Source: Candidatus Thorarchaeota archaeon (GTDB lineage: Archaea; Asgardarchaeota; Thorarchaeia; Thorarchaeales; Thorarchaeaceae). From it: a stretch of DNA of 15,715 bases. The position numbers were made by a program, and so were the translations under genes. Every line of letters begins with the position of its first letter. Positions within the stretch are counted from its first letter, which is position 1. Under the pieces are notes generated by a model. The model searched no databases, was not told where the DNA came from, and saw only the letters and a program-made list of their open reading frames with translations. Shown piece after piece: positions 1 through 6,100 of the stretch. The stretch is taken from contig JAEORG010000359.1 of NCBI GenBank assembly GCA_016841005.1, forward strand, positions 1-15,715. The letters run 5' to 3'.

Positions 1-37
1 GGCTAATACAAACGTATGATAAAAGAAAATAGATAGA

Positions 38-571
38 ATGATTGATTTCTCTCAAACGAAATATGCGAGAGTTAATAAAATGGGCTCTATCTCATTTGAT
101 GACAAATCTATAGGGATTATCAGAACTCCATTTAGAACAAGCGAAGGAGTTCCAATACAGTCTTCAGAATCTGATATTCATGGTCATGTTGAGGTCTTTG
201 ACGAGTATATTGATGGATTGCAATCTTTGGACGGATTCTCACACATTATTCTCGTTTATTGGTTTCATAAAGCAAAATCTCCAAAGATGAAAGTGAAACC
301 CTATCTAGATACAAAGGAACATGGTCTCTTTTCAACCAGGGCACCCTCAAGACCTACTCCAATAGGACTTTCTATTGTTAAACTCGAGAAAATCAGTGAA
401 AACACTGTCGAATTTAGGGGTGCAGATATGCTAGACGGCACTCCTCTCTTGGACATCAAACCTTTTGTTCCTGAATTCGATAATCGTTTCAATGCATCAT
501 CAGGTTGGTTATCAGGATTTGTAATCAAAGACACTCATGACTATCAATCAGATGATAGATTCGAGAAATGA
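38..571 (+). CDS. trmO: tRNA t6A37 N6-methyltransferase, TrmO/TsaA (UPF0066) family
   Basis: This protein probably uses S-adenosylmethionine to N6-methylate the threonylcarbamoyl-adenosine at position 37 of ANN-decoding tRNAs (m6t6A), a cytoplasmic anticodon-loop modification. The single TrmO beta-barrel domain fills the protein. Visible family blocks are IGIIRTPF near residues 25-32, LDGFSHIILVYWFH near 64-77, the hallmark FSTRAPSRPTPIGLS near 98-112, and DMLDGTPLLDIKPFVPEFD near 130-148. The length of 177 residues suits a family member without a C-terminal extension. The ATG at 38 is used here; an in-frame ATG at 80 would remove 14 residues without touching a conserved block, so the start is uncertain. 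Family assignment is strong. The exact tRNA substrate is inferred from bacterial and human relatives; older annotations list the family as TsaA. Confidence 0.88.
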   Translation: MIDFSQTKYARVNKMGSISFDDKSIGIIRTPFRTSEGVPIQSSESDIHGHVEVFDEYIDGLQSLDGFSHIILVYWFHKAKSPKMKVKPYLDTKEHGLFSTRAPSRPTPIGLSIVKLEKISENTVEFRGADMLDGTPLLDIKPFVPEFDNRFNASSGWLSGFVIKDTHDYQSDDRFEK

Positions 572-677
572 GTAGTGCTCACACACTAGAAGGAAAAAAG
601 AAGAAGTGCCGTGTTCCATGGTGTTATTTGCATAGACTATTGGAACAATAGAAACAGAATCCGTGGTGGTCCTTTCA

Positions 678-1838
678 ATGCATGAAGATGATAGTATAAA
701 GGCGATAGACGTTGGGAGTTTTCCATTAGATGTTGATTTCGAGAGGTATGTTAGAGGGGCATTCGATGTGGAACGAAATGAAGAAACCGATGATTTTGAT
801 TATTTCATTTCTCAACACAATCTTACTTTTGAAAACAAAATTGCAGCCTTAGGCCCCAAAAGAGCAGTCGCTGCTTATGCACAATGTAGAGGTATGATTG
901 ATCAGTTCTTATTACCAGTAATTCGCCAAGCGACTAGAACAACACACGAACAGACAAGTATCAATGCAAGTTTTGGCGATGTTTCTCAAGAAGACGCTCA
1001 GGCTGTAGCAGTTAGCATAGCCATGGGAGAACAGCCTCTTTCTGTTGAACATGCTCGTCTTGCTGAGATTATTGCAATACAAAAAAGGGCAGAAGATCTT
1101 TGTAAGAATCTAGGAGTAGAGCAAATCTCATACAAATCATGTGTCACAGGCCCTCTCGAATTATCTCTTAATTTGCAACGCCTAGCTGGGTTTCCAAGAA
1201 CCTATGATGAGAAACTCGTAGAATACTTTACCCAAGTTGTGAAAGCCTTCGTACGTAATTCTGCTACAAACTCTAAATATCTCAACCTCCGCGTGGTGAC
1301 AATGGATGAGCCAGCATTCGGTCTTGAAGGATTTGGAGACTTCTTCACCGATACTTCTTCTGATGAAAAACTAAATCATCTCATCTCGTGTTGGAATGAA
1401 ATCTATGGAAGTGTCCCCTCAGGCTGTTACAGGGGAATACATCTTCATTCATCTCCTTTTGAGTATTCATTCAATGCAGACTGGAATTTGTTAGAAGCTC
1501 ATGTGGGAGTATACGTAAAGCGGCAATGGCTAAATGACTATGACAAGTTTATTCGAGCTGCAATAGTAAGAACAGATGGACCCAAAATTGGTAAAGATGA
1601 AGATGTCAAAGACGCATGGCAGAGAATTCTCTCTGGGAATTACGAGAAGTATTTACAATCTGAGAATGAAATGATCCATCATCTTCAAGAAAACATCAAT
1701 CTTTTTGGCGTTGAAAGAGTACCTTTCGCTGGACCTGAATGTGGTCTTGGACCATGGGATTGGAAATATGGCAAGAACATGGCAGTTAAGACATTAGAAA
1801 GATTGCAAAACGTAATTGCCTCATATAGAACTCACTAG
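678..1838 (+). CDS. MetE-like (UROD/MetE superfamily) methyltransferase with altered metal site
   Basis: This is a 386-residue protein of the cobalamin-independent methionine synthase catalytic-domain superfamily (COG0620-like). Relatives transfer a methyl group to a zinc-bound thiolate such as homocysteine. Visible marks are the N-terminal GSFP, MDEPAFG in the middle, GIHLHSS (His255-Leu-His257) and the C-terminal AGPECGLG with Cys355. In MetE the zinc ligands are His-x-Cys, a Glu about 22 residues later, and a C-terminal Cys. Here the first His and last Cys are kept, but the Cys is His257 and the Glu position appears to be a hydrophobic residue (YVK). The substrate may therefore differ, and methionine synthase should not be assumed. 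The ATG at 678 is preferred because GGTGGT at 665-670 sits 7 nt upstream; a GTG at 663 is the alternative. The N-terminal half of full-length MetE is absent, as in archaeal core forms. Confidence 0.75.
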   Translation: MHEDDSIKAIDVGSFPLDVDFERYVRGAFDVERNEETDDFDYFISQHNLTFENKIAALGPKRAVAAYAQCRGMIDQFLLPVIRQATRTTHEQTSINASFGDVSQEDAQAVAVSIAMGEQPLSVEHARLAEIIAIQKRAEDLCKNLGVEQISYKSCVTGPLELSLNLQRLAGFPRTYDEKLVEYFTQVVKAFVRNSATNSKYLNLRVVTMDEPAFGLEGFGDFFTDTSSDEKLNHLISCWNEIYGSVPSGCYRGIHLHSSPFEYSFNADWNLLEAHVGVYVKRQWLNDYDKFIRAAIVRTDGPKIGKDEDVKDAWQRILSGNYEKYLQSENEMIHHLQENINLFGVERVPFAGPECGLGPWDWKYGKNMAVKTLERLQNVIASYRTH

Positions 1839-1843
1839 CCCAA

Positions 1844-1851
1844 TTCTATAT
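1844..1851 (+). promoter_or_regulatory. Candidate TATA element for the luciferase-like gene
   Basis: The AT-rich element TCTATATT lies about 75 bp before the oxidoreductase start in an 83-bp gap. It is placed so that transcription could begin near 1872-1878. This is position and composition only; no transcript data are available. Confidence 0.25.
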
Positions 1852-1893
1852 TGCTCACTCTCAACTAGTCCGAGTGATACACCAATAAGTCAG

Positions 1894-1909
1894 GTGATGA
1901 ATCCATCAC
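1894..1909. repeat. Perfect 6+6 bp inverted repeat GTGATG-aatc-CATCAC
   Basis: GTGATG at 1894-1899 and CATCAC at 1904-1909 are separated by four bases, 12 bp before the ATG at 1922. As RNA this would be a small hairpin next to the ribosome-binding region (GAAGGA at 1914-1919). As DNA it could be a repressor half-site pair. With arms this short, chance is possible. Confidence 0.35.
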
Positions 1910-1921
1910 ATTCGAAGGAAT

Positions 1922-2731
1922 ATGAGGTATGGAATTAGTATAGCCAATTTCGGAGTCAGTGAGAACCCTCAAGATTATGCTTTGCTTGCTAAACAAGCTG
2001 AAGATGCAGGTTGGGATGGATTCTTCTTATGGGATCATATCGCATTCAAGCAAGGGTATCCAAACCACGACCCTTGGATTCTTCTGACTGCAATAGCCTG
2101 CAATACTGAGAAAATCAAACTAGGTACTATCATAACTCCGCTACCTAGAAGACAACCCCAAAAGGTAGCTAGAGAAACAGTTTCGTTGGATCGACTATCG
2201 GAGGGGCGATTAGTCTTAGGTGTGGGACTTGGTGAACCAAAAATAGAATTCGCATCCTTTGGAGAATCGTTTGATCTTAGAGAACGAGCTCGAAAGCTCG
2301 ATGAATCTCTCGAGATAATCACGCGTCTTTGGTCAGGAAAAGAATGTAATTTCGAAGGAAGATACTTCCAAGCTAAAAGAGTGAAGTTCGAACCTACACC
2401 TCTTCAGAAACCAAGGATTCCAATATGGGTTGGAGGTAGGTGGGCTAGAAAAGGAGCATTTCGTCGTGCAGCGAAATATGATGGTGCTGCTCCTATCGGT
2501 GCTGGAACTCCAGAGCGCTTTGCAGCCATGATGAGGTATGTGAACAATTATAGAAAGAGTAGTGGACACTTTGATTGGATTTGCTATAACCCCTACCTCT
2601 CCCAGCCCAAAAGAAAGCAGCTAGCCAGTGAATTCAAGGATATTGGAGTCACCTGGTTCTTAGAATCTTGGGGCACCTCGAATATTGGGAAACAACTTCC
2701 CCGGCTTAAGAGAGGTCCGCCTGATATTTGA
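1922..2731 (+). CDS. Luciferase-like (LLM class) flavin/F420-dependent oxidoreductase
   Basis: This 269-residue protein is a bacterial-luciferase-like TIM barrel. Such enzymes use F420 or FMN to reduce or oxidise small molecules in the cytoplasm; F420 is the likely cofactor in an archaeon, but that is inference. Visible features are the N-terminal strand MRYGISIANFG, EDAGWDGFFLWDH near residues 27-39, IKLGTIITPLPRRQPQKVARE near 65-85 (non-prolyl cis-peptide region of this family), LDRLSEGRLVLGVGLG near 88-103, and PIWVGG near 166-171. It ends with a basic RLKRGPPDI tail typical of the subgroup, so it looks complete although a little short. The start at 1922 is preceded by GAAGGA with suitable spacing. 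Its 83-bp separation from the MetE-like gene leaves co-transcription open. The substrate is unknown. Confidence 0.85.
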   Translation: MRYGISIANFGVSENPQDYALLAKQAEDAGWDGFFLWDHIAFKQGYPNHDPWILLTAIACNTEKIKLGTIITPLPRRQPQKVARETVSLDRLSEGRLVLGVGLGEPKIEFASFGESFDLRERARKLDESLEIITRLWSGKECNFEGRYFQAKRVKFEPTPLQKPRIPIWVGGRWARKGAFRRAAKYDGAAPIGAGTPERFAAMMRYVNNYRKSSGHFDWICYNPYLSQPKRKQLASEFKDIGVTWFLESWGTSNIGKQLPRLKRGPPDI

Positions 2732-2770
2732 TAGAATCTCTCTATTATTTATTGAATTCAAGGGTCACTA

Positions 2771-3052
2771 TCATGAATAAAGCAGAGGTGCTAGAAGATC
2801 TACCATTTTCTCAGCCTCTTCTTGGGATGAAAAATTCCTTAACAAAAGGCGTCCCGAGGGAAAGATGTTGATTACCTGTCCATCGTCTCCTTCAAGTAGT
2901 AGTAGAGCAGGAATTCCAACTCGAATGCGCATTTTACAAATCTCCACAATTTTATCTTTCAAGGACATTAAATCCAATTTGAAACGTTCTACTGGTTTCA
3001 CTTCATAGCCAGTCTTTTCGGAACAAATCTTGAGATGATAGGTATCAACCAA
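2771..3052 (-). CDS. Unknown 93-residue protein encoded in a unit with thiI
   Basis: I do not recognise a named family. The protein is small, soluble and without membrane segments. Cys10 sits near the N-terminus, and Cys39 in a segment EICKMRIRVGIPALLLLEG. The C-terminal half reads as strand-turn-strand-helix: VINIFPSGRLLLRNF followed by the helix SSQEEAEKMVDLLAPLL. That layout resembles one repeat of the TBP-like fold, but this is only an impression. It starts with TTG at 3052, supported by GAGGGAG a few bases upstream, and overlaps the thiI stop by 8 bp, so translation is probably coupled to thiI. That arrangement suggests a role beside the sulfur-transfer enzyme, possibly as a carrier, scaffold or RNA-contact subunit; this is inference from context. 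It ends convergent with the luciferase-like gene, with 39 bp between them. Confidence 0.7.
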   Translation of the reverse strand: MVDTYHLKICSEKTGYEVKPVERFKLDLMSLKDKIVEICKMRIRVGIPALLLLEGDDGQVINIFPSGRLLLRNFSSQEEAEKMVDLLAPLLYS

Positions 3053-4016
3053 TTTTTACTCCCTCTTTTAGGAAAATAACTTCAGCATCAGAAACAGCAT
3101 ATTTCACCCAGCCATCCCCTATCTTCTCCTCTGCCCCCGGTATTTCATTTACGTTAGCTTCTATCACTGGATACTTCGGAGGCAAAGAGCAACATGATGT
3201 TGCTTCTTCTGCAAACTCATACGTCCCAATCACCCTCGCCATTTCCACAATTTCATCTTTATCATCTCCTATGCATGGTCTGATGATGGGAATTATATCG
3301 ATTGCACTGTTTTCAGCATAGAGATTACTGGTTGTCTGAGATGCCTGCTCTCCAATAATCTCGCCGGTGACTATTGCATCCGCGTTTTCACGTAATGCGA
3401 CCTCTTGCGCAAGTCTGTACATGTTTCTTCTACAAAATATACAGGTCATCCTGCGAGGTGCATGTTTCAATACATCCACTAAATCTTCCCCATGAGGAAC
3501 GATATACATCTTCACTTCTGATCCATGTATATATTGGGCTAGACGCTTGGCTTGTTTGACTGCGATTTCCCTATTCATGTTGTCAGAAAATGGAGAATTG
3601 TCAAAATACACGAAAATTGGGACGCACCCTCTTTTCATCACTTTGAATGATGCTACTGGGGAATCTAATCCACTTGAAATCATACACACAACACGGGCCT
3701 CAAAACCAGTAGGTAGGCCTCCTATTCCCTCAGTAGAATGGGTTAGACGACTGCCAAAGGACGAATCACTCTCTTTAACTTCGGATATTGACAGTACTCC
3801 AAATACATTGGATGCAGTCTTAATGATACTGTCTTTTGCATCACTCTTGACAATAATGCTTTCATCTAGAATCTGAGTTTCGGAGAAAACAATCTCTTCT
3901 TGTTCAAATGCCGCTTTCAAGTTTCTCTCAAGTATTGATAACAATCTTCTACGGTCTTCTATTGCCGTTCTAGTTGGGATATTTGCTCGAATCAAGAATG
4001 TTTGTTCTGTTGTCAA
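3045..4016 (-). CDS. thiI: ThiI-type tRNA 4-thiouridine sulfurtransferase lacking THUMP and rhodanese domains
   Basis: ThiI adenylates tRNA U8 with ATP and replaces its oxygen with sulfur. Residues 1-80 look like the N-terminal ferredoxin-like domain, ending in FGVLSISEV. A short linker follows, then GIGGLPTGFEARVV leads into the PP-loop ISSGLDSPVA (114-119 core). The strongly conserved ThiI stretch includes TGEIIGEQASQT near 217-229 and IIRPCIGDDKDEI near 244-256. Usual ThiI has a roughly 90-residue THUMP domain between the first domain and the PP-loop; only about 25-30 linker residues are here. No rhodanese domain follows. Cys192, Cys195 (CIFC) and the CC pair 275-276 match the three-Cys Fe-S pattern described for Methanococcus maripaludis ThiI. 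The start is TTG at 4016, with GAGAGG upstream on this strand and no better in-frame start nearby. Confidence 0.87.
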   Translation of the reverse strand: MTTEQTFLIRANIPTRTAIEDRRRLLSILERNLKAAFEQEEIVFSETQILDESIIVKSDAKDSIIKTASNVFGVLSISEVKESDSSFGSRLTHSTEGIGGLPTGFEARVVCMISSGLDSPVASFKVMKRGCVPIFVYFDNSPFSDNMNREIAVKQAKRLAQYIHGSEVKMYIVPHGEDLVDVLKHAPRRMTCIFCRRNMYRLAQEVALRENADAIVTGEIIGEQASQTTSNLYAENSAIDIIPIIRPCIGDDKDEIVEMARVIGTYEFAEEATSCCSLPPKYPVIEANVNEIPGAEEKIGDGWVKYAVSDAEVIFLKEGVKIG

Positions 4017-4189
4017 TTGTAATCCTCTCTGGTCAAAAAATCAAAATCCCGGGTCTGAATATAGAAGTAGAATTCAAGTTCCCTCTTTTTATTTTCCATA
4101 GGACAAATCTATCATATCTCAGTCATCTGTTGTCGAATGAACACATAATAAGAATTAAGTCCATACCGATTCTATCTCAAAGGATTTCA
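4017..4189. promoter_or_regulatory. Divergent promoter region between thiI and larE
   Basis: This 173-bp AT-rich gap separates two divergent sulfur-transfer genes. Reading leftward, a TATA-like TTCTATATTC lies at about 4054-4063, which would place a thiI transcript start near 4030. Reading rightward, TTTTTATTTTCC near 4084-4096 and ACATAATAAG near 4142-4151 are possible larE elements. The long open frame running through this gap into larE has no conserved residues and is not considered coding. The individual boxes are tentative. Confidence 0.4.
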
Positions 4190-5020
4190 ATGGACGCATC
4201 TACGAATCTGAAGTTTGAAAGAGTCAGAGAGATATTTAGGAACAAACGGGTTCTAATTGCCTTCAGTGGTGGTGTAGATAGTGCGGTTCTTGCAGCGCTT
4301 GCAAAACAGAGTGCAATGGAAACAAGACTTCTTACAGTAGATAGTATTACTTTTCCACGAAGTGAATTACAGGCTGCTAGAGAAGTAGCAGCTGAATTAG
4401 GGATTGATATTGAAATAATAGAAGTTGATGAGCTTGCAAATCAAGACTTGGTATCCAATCCACCAGATAGATGCTATCATTGTAAGAAAGAACTTTCAAG
4501 TGTCTGGTTGAATAGATCAAATCAGCTTTCTTTTGATATTGTTGCGGATGGTACAAATGCGAGTGATATTGAAGGTCACAGACCTGGGGCCAAAGCTCTT
4601 GAAGAGGCTGGTGTCCTATCACCTTTAAAGATGGCAGGAATCACTAAAAACGAGATTCGTGAGTATGCAAGAGAAATTGAGCTCTCGGTCGCTGATAGGC
4701 CCTCAATGGCATGCCTCTCCAGTAGATTCCCTTATGGGACCGAAATCACAGAACGACGGATTAGAATGGTTGATGAGGTTGAACGGGCAGTCCGTGATTT
4801 ATTTGAAGTTGAATGTATACGAGCAAGATTTCACAATGATGTAGTGCGAATCGAAGTCGGATCAGATGAACGCAGCAAGATGTTTGATATTCCTCTCCTA
4901 GACCGCCTGAATGAGATTGCTAGAGATATAGGTTTCAAATATGTTGCACTAGATATCCAAGGATACCGGACAGGTTCGATGGATGAAGTTCTGAATGAGA
5001 GTGAAATCAATCGGTCCTAA
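4190..5020 (+). CDS. larE: LarE-type ATP-dependent sulfur transferase (three-cysteine form)
   Basis: LarE adenylates the carboxylates of a pyridinium nucleotide precursor and inserts sulfur to make the thiocarboxylates of the nickel-pincer nucleotide used by lactate racemase-type enzymes. The PP-loop SGGVDS is at residues 26-31, and the family block PSMACLSSRFPYGTEIT carries Cys175, equivalent to the sacrificial Cys176 of Lactobacillus plantarum LarE. Here RCYHCK adds Cys95 and Cys98. The resulting three-cysteine set matches the [4Fe-4S] LarE described in Thermotoga maritima, so this copy probably works catalytically instead of consuming its own cysteine. The ATG at 4190 is chosen because AGGAT lies just upstream and conserved sequence begins about 20 residues in. 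The 276-residue length is normal. LarA, LarB and LarC are not in the window, and the downstream target could be another Ni-pincer enzyme. Confidence 0.87.
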   Translation: MDASTNLKFERVREIFRNKRVLIAFSGGVDSAVLAALAKQSAMETRLLTVDSITFPRSELQAAREVAAELGIDIEIIEVDELANQDLVSNPPDRCYHCKKELSSVWLNRSNQLSFDIVADGTNASDIEGHRPGAKALEEAGVLSPLKMAGITKNEIREYAREIELSVADRPSMACLSSRFPYGTEITERRIRMVDEVERAVRDLFEVECIRARFHNDVVRIEVGSDERSKMFDIPLLDRLNEIARDIGFKYVALDIQGYRTGSMDEVLNESEINRS

Positions 5021-5036
5021 GTGGTATCATAACCAC
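5021..5036 (+). repeat. Small hairpin GTGGT-N6-ACCAC directly after the larE stop
   Basis: A perfect 5+5 bp inverted repeat begins immediately after the TAA of larE and is followed by a pyrimidine-rich stretch (CTCTCAATATATTCTCTC). It could help end or stabilise the larE transcript, but the stem is short and there is no long T-run. Confidence 0.25.
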
Positions 5037-5150
5037 CTCTCAATATATTCTCTCAGATGGATTTTGAGGTTTCCGATGTCCTGAGTGCGAACGATCAACG
5101 AAATCACAAAACGAAACTTTCATCCTATTGCAGGAGAAGAGAAACAAGAG

Positions 5151-5822
5151 ATGGGAGCAAATCTTTACTATACCGACAAGCTTTCTGCAGAACGCCTCAA
5201 GAGATGTTACGATTTAGCATCAGAACGTACAAAGCAATATCTCAACGCCGAGATTGACCATGCATTGGAATTCATCTCGCATAGCGCCAGGGTACTAGAA
5301 TTAGGCTGTGGTTATGGAAGAATCCTAGAAAGAGTTCTAGTGAAGACTGAATCAGTTATAGGAATTGATACATCCTTTGATAATCTCACTATGGCTAAGA
5401 TGAATCTGAATATGCACTTGGTTCAGATGGATGCTAGAACATTGGGATTCTCCGATAATCAATTTGATGTACTTCTATGTCTTCAGAATGGTATTTCTGC
5501 CTTCAAGATAGACCCTATCGAGCTTATGAGAGAAAGTATTCGAGTCACCCGACACGGAGGAGTCTGTCTATTCTCTAGTTATTCTCATAAATTCTGGAAT
5601 GACAGATTGGAGTGGTTTCAACTCCAATCAAAAGAAGGGTTACTAGGTGAGATAGATTATACTCAAACAAAGGATGGCACTATTGCCTGTAAAGATGGTT
5701 TCATTTCCACTTCTTTTGGTCCTCAAGAGTTCGCAGCCTTTACAGAGGAGATTGGAGTCAATGCAAATATCGTTGAAATCGATGAATCAAGTATTTTCTG
5801 TGAGGTTCATGTCGAAACATAG
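5151..5822 (+). CDS. Class I SAM-dependent methyltransferase, substrate unknown
   Basis: This is a Rossmann-fold methyltransferase of about 223 residues. Motif I, VLELGCGYGRI, lies near residues 47-57 and binds SAM. IGIDTSFDNL follows as the acidic ribose-binding motif, then VQMDARTLGF and the motif IV-like FDVLLCLQNG, and GGVCLFSSYSH as motif VI. The N-terminal YYTDKLSAERLKRCYDLA block appears in a set of archaeal small-molecule or unassigned methyltransferases (impression, not a search). The start is ambiguous: the ATG at 5151 sits just before this block, with AGGAGA at 5132-5137 somewhat far upstream, while a GTG at 5085 would add 22 residues rich in Arg, Asn and Lys. The gene follows larE by 130 bp on the same strand. 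Nothing in the sequence identifies the acceptor. Confidence 0.82.
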   Translation: MGANLYYTDKLSAERLKRCYDLASERTKQYLNAEIDHALEFISHSARVLELGCGYGRILERVLVKTESVIGIDTSFDNLTMAKMNLNMHLVQMDARTLGFSDNQFDVLLCLQNGISAFKIDPIELMRESIRVTRHGGVCLFSSYSHKFWNDRLEWFQLQSKEGLLGEIDYTQTKDGTIACKDGFISTSFGPQEFAAFTEEIGVNANIVEIDESSIFCEVHVET

Positions 5823-5888
5823 ACCCTAGAGTAAATATTTAGTTTCATACGCAAGCCATTAAATGAAGATGGTACTTCAACCAAACCA

Positions 5889-5896
5889 TTTATATT
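5889..5896 (+). promoter_or_regulatory. Candidate TATA box (TTTATATT) for the GNAT/flavoprotein unit
   Basis: TTTATATT sits in a 278-bp non-coding gap and is the best archaeal TATA match there. Transcription from it would start near 5918-5922 and give an untranslated leader of about 180 nt before the ATG at 6101, which is long for an archaeal mRNA. An AT palindrome, TAAATATTTA at 5832-5841, is a weaker alternative. Confidence 0.45.
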
Positions 5897-5972
5897 TGAA
5901 AGTGTGTATCGTATCATAGTGACCAATAGAGGGTCCACGAACTAATTACCAACAATAGAGTTGGGAGTCTTC

Positions 5973-5984
5973 TAGTAATTACTA
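5973..5984. repeat. Perfect 12-bp palindrome TAGTAATTACTA in the leader
   Basis: The 12-bp self-complementary sequence is flanked by AGTCT at 5966-5970 and AGACT at 5989-5993, which also pair with each other. It lies about 55 bp after the likely transcript start. A dimeric regulator site is more likely than an RNA hairpin, because the palindrome has no loop. Confidence 0.4.
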
Positions 5985-6039
5985 CTTTAGACTAGGTCAG
6001 GCCAGGTAAGACTCAACAATTGGAATTAGGACGGTGTCA

Positions 6040-6055
6040 CACTCATGATTGAGTG
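6040..6055 (+). repeat. Hairpin CACTCA-tgat-TGAGTG in the leader
   Basis: A perfect 6+6 bp inverted repeat with a four-base loop lies 45 bp before the ATG at 6101, shortly upstream of a purine-rich segment (GGAGGAG and AGAGGAGA) that contains the ribosome-binding site. It may be an RNA structure in the leader. No known riboswitch class is recognised. Confidence 0.35.
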
Positions 6056-6100
6056 AGGGGCTCTCTACTTCGGCTCGGAGGAGTTAGAGGAGAATCGAGG

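Noticed and set aside
1894..1960. C/D-box guide RNA beginning at the GTGATGA near 1894
   Set aside because: No CTGA D box or second C'/D' pair follows at a suitable distance; the match lies within the leader of the oxidoreductase gene.
3974..4189. N-terminal extension of the larE frame, starting at 3974
   Set aside because: The extension overlaps the thiI start, has no LarE-like sequence, and the ATG at 4190 has an AGGAT site and the normal family length.
5028..5034. CATAACC after larE as another Mo/W operator half
   Set aside because: The expected left arm position (5011-5017) shows no similarity; the bases are better explained by the GTGGT/ACCAC hairpin.
5057..5257. 66-residue frame starting at ATG 5057
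   Set aside because: It is out of frame with the methyltransferase, shows no conserved pattern, and ends inside that gene.
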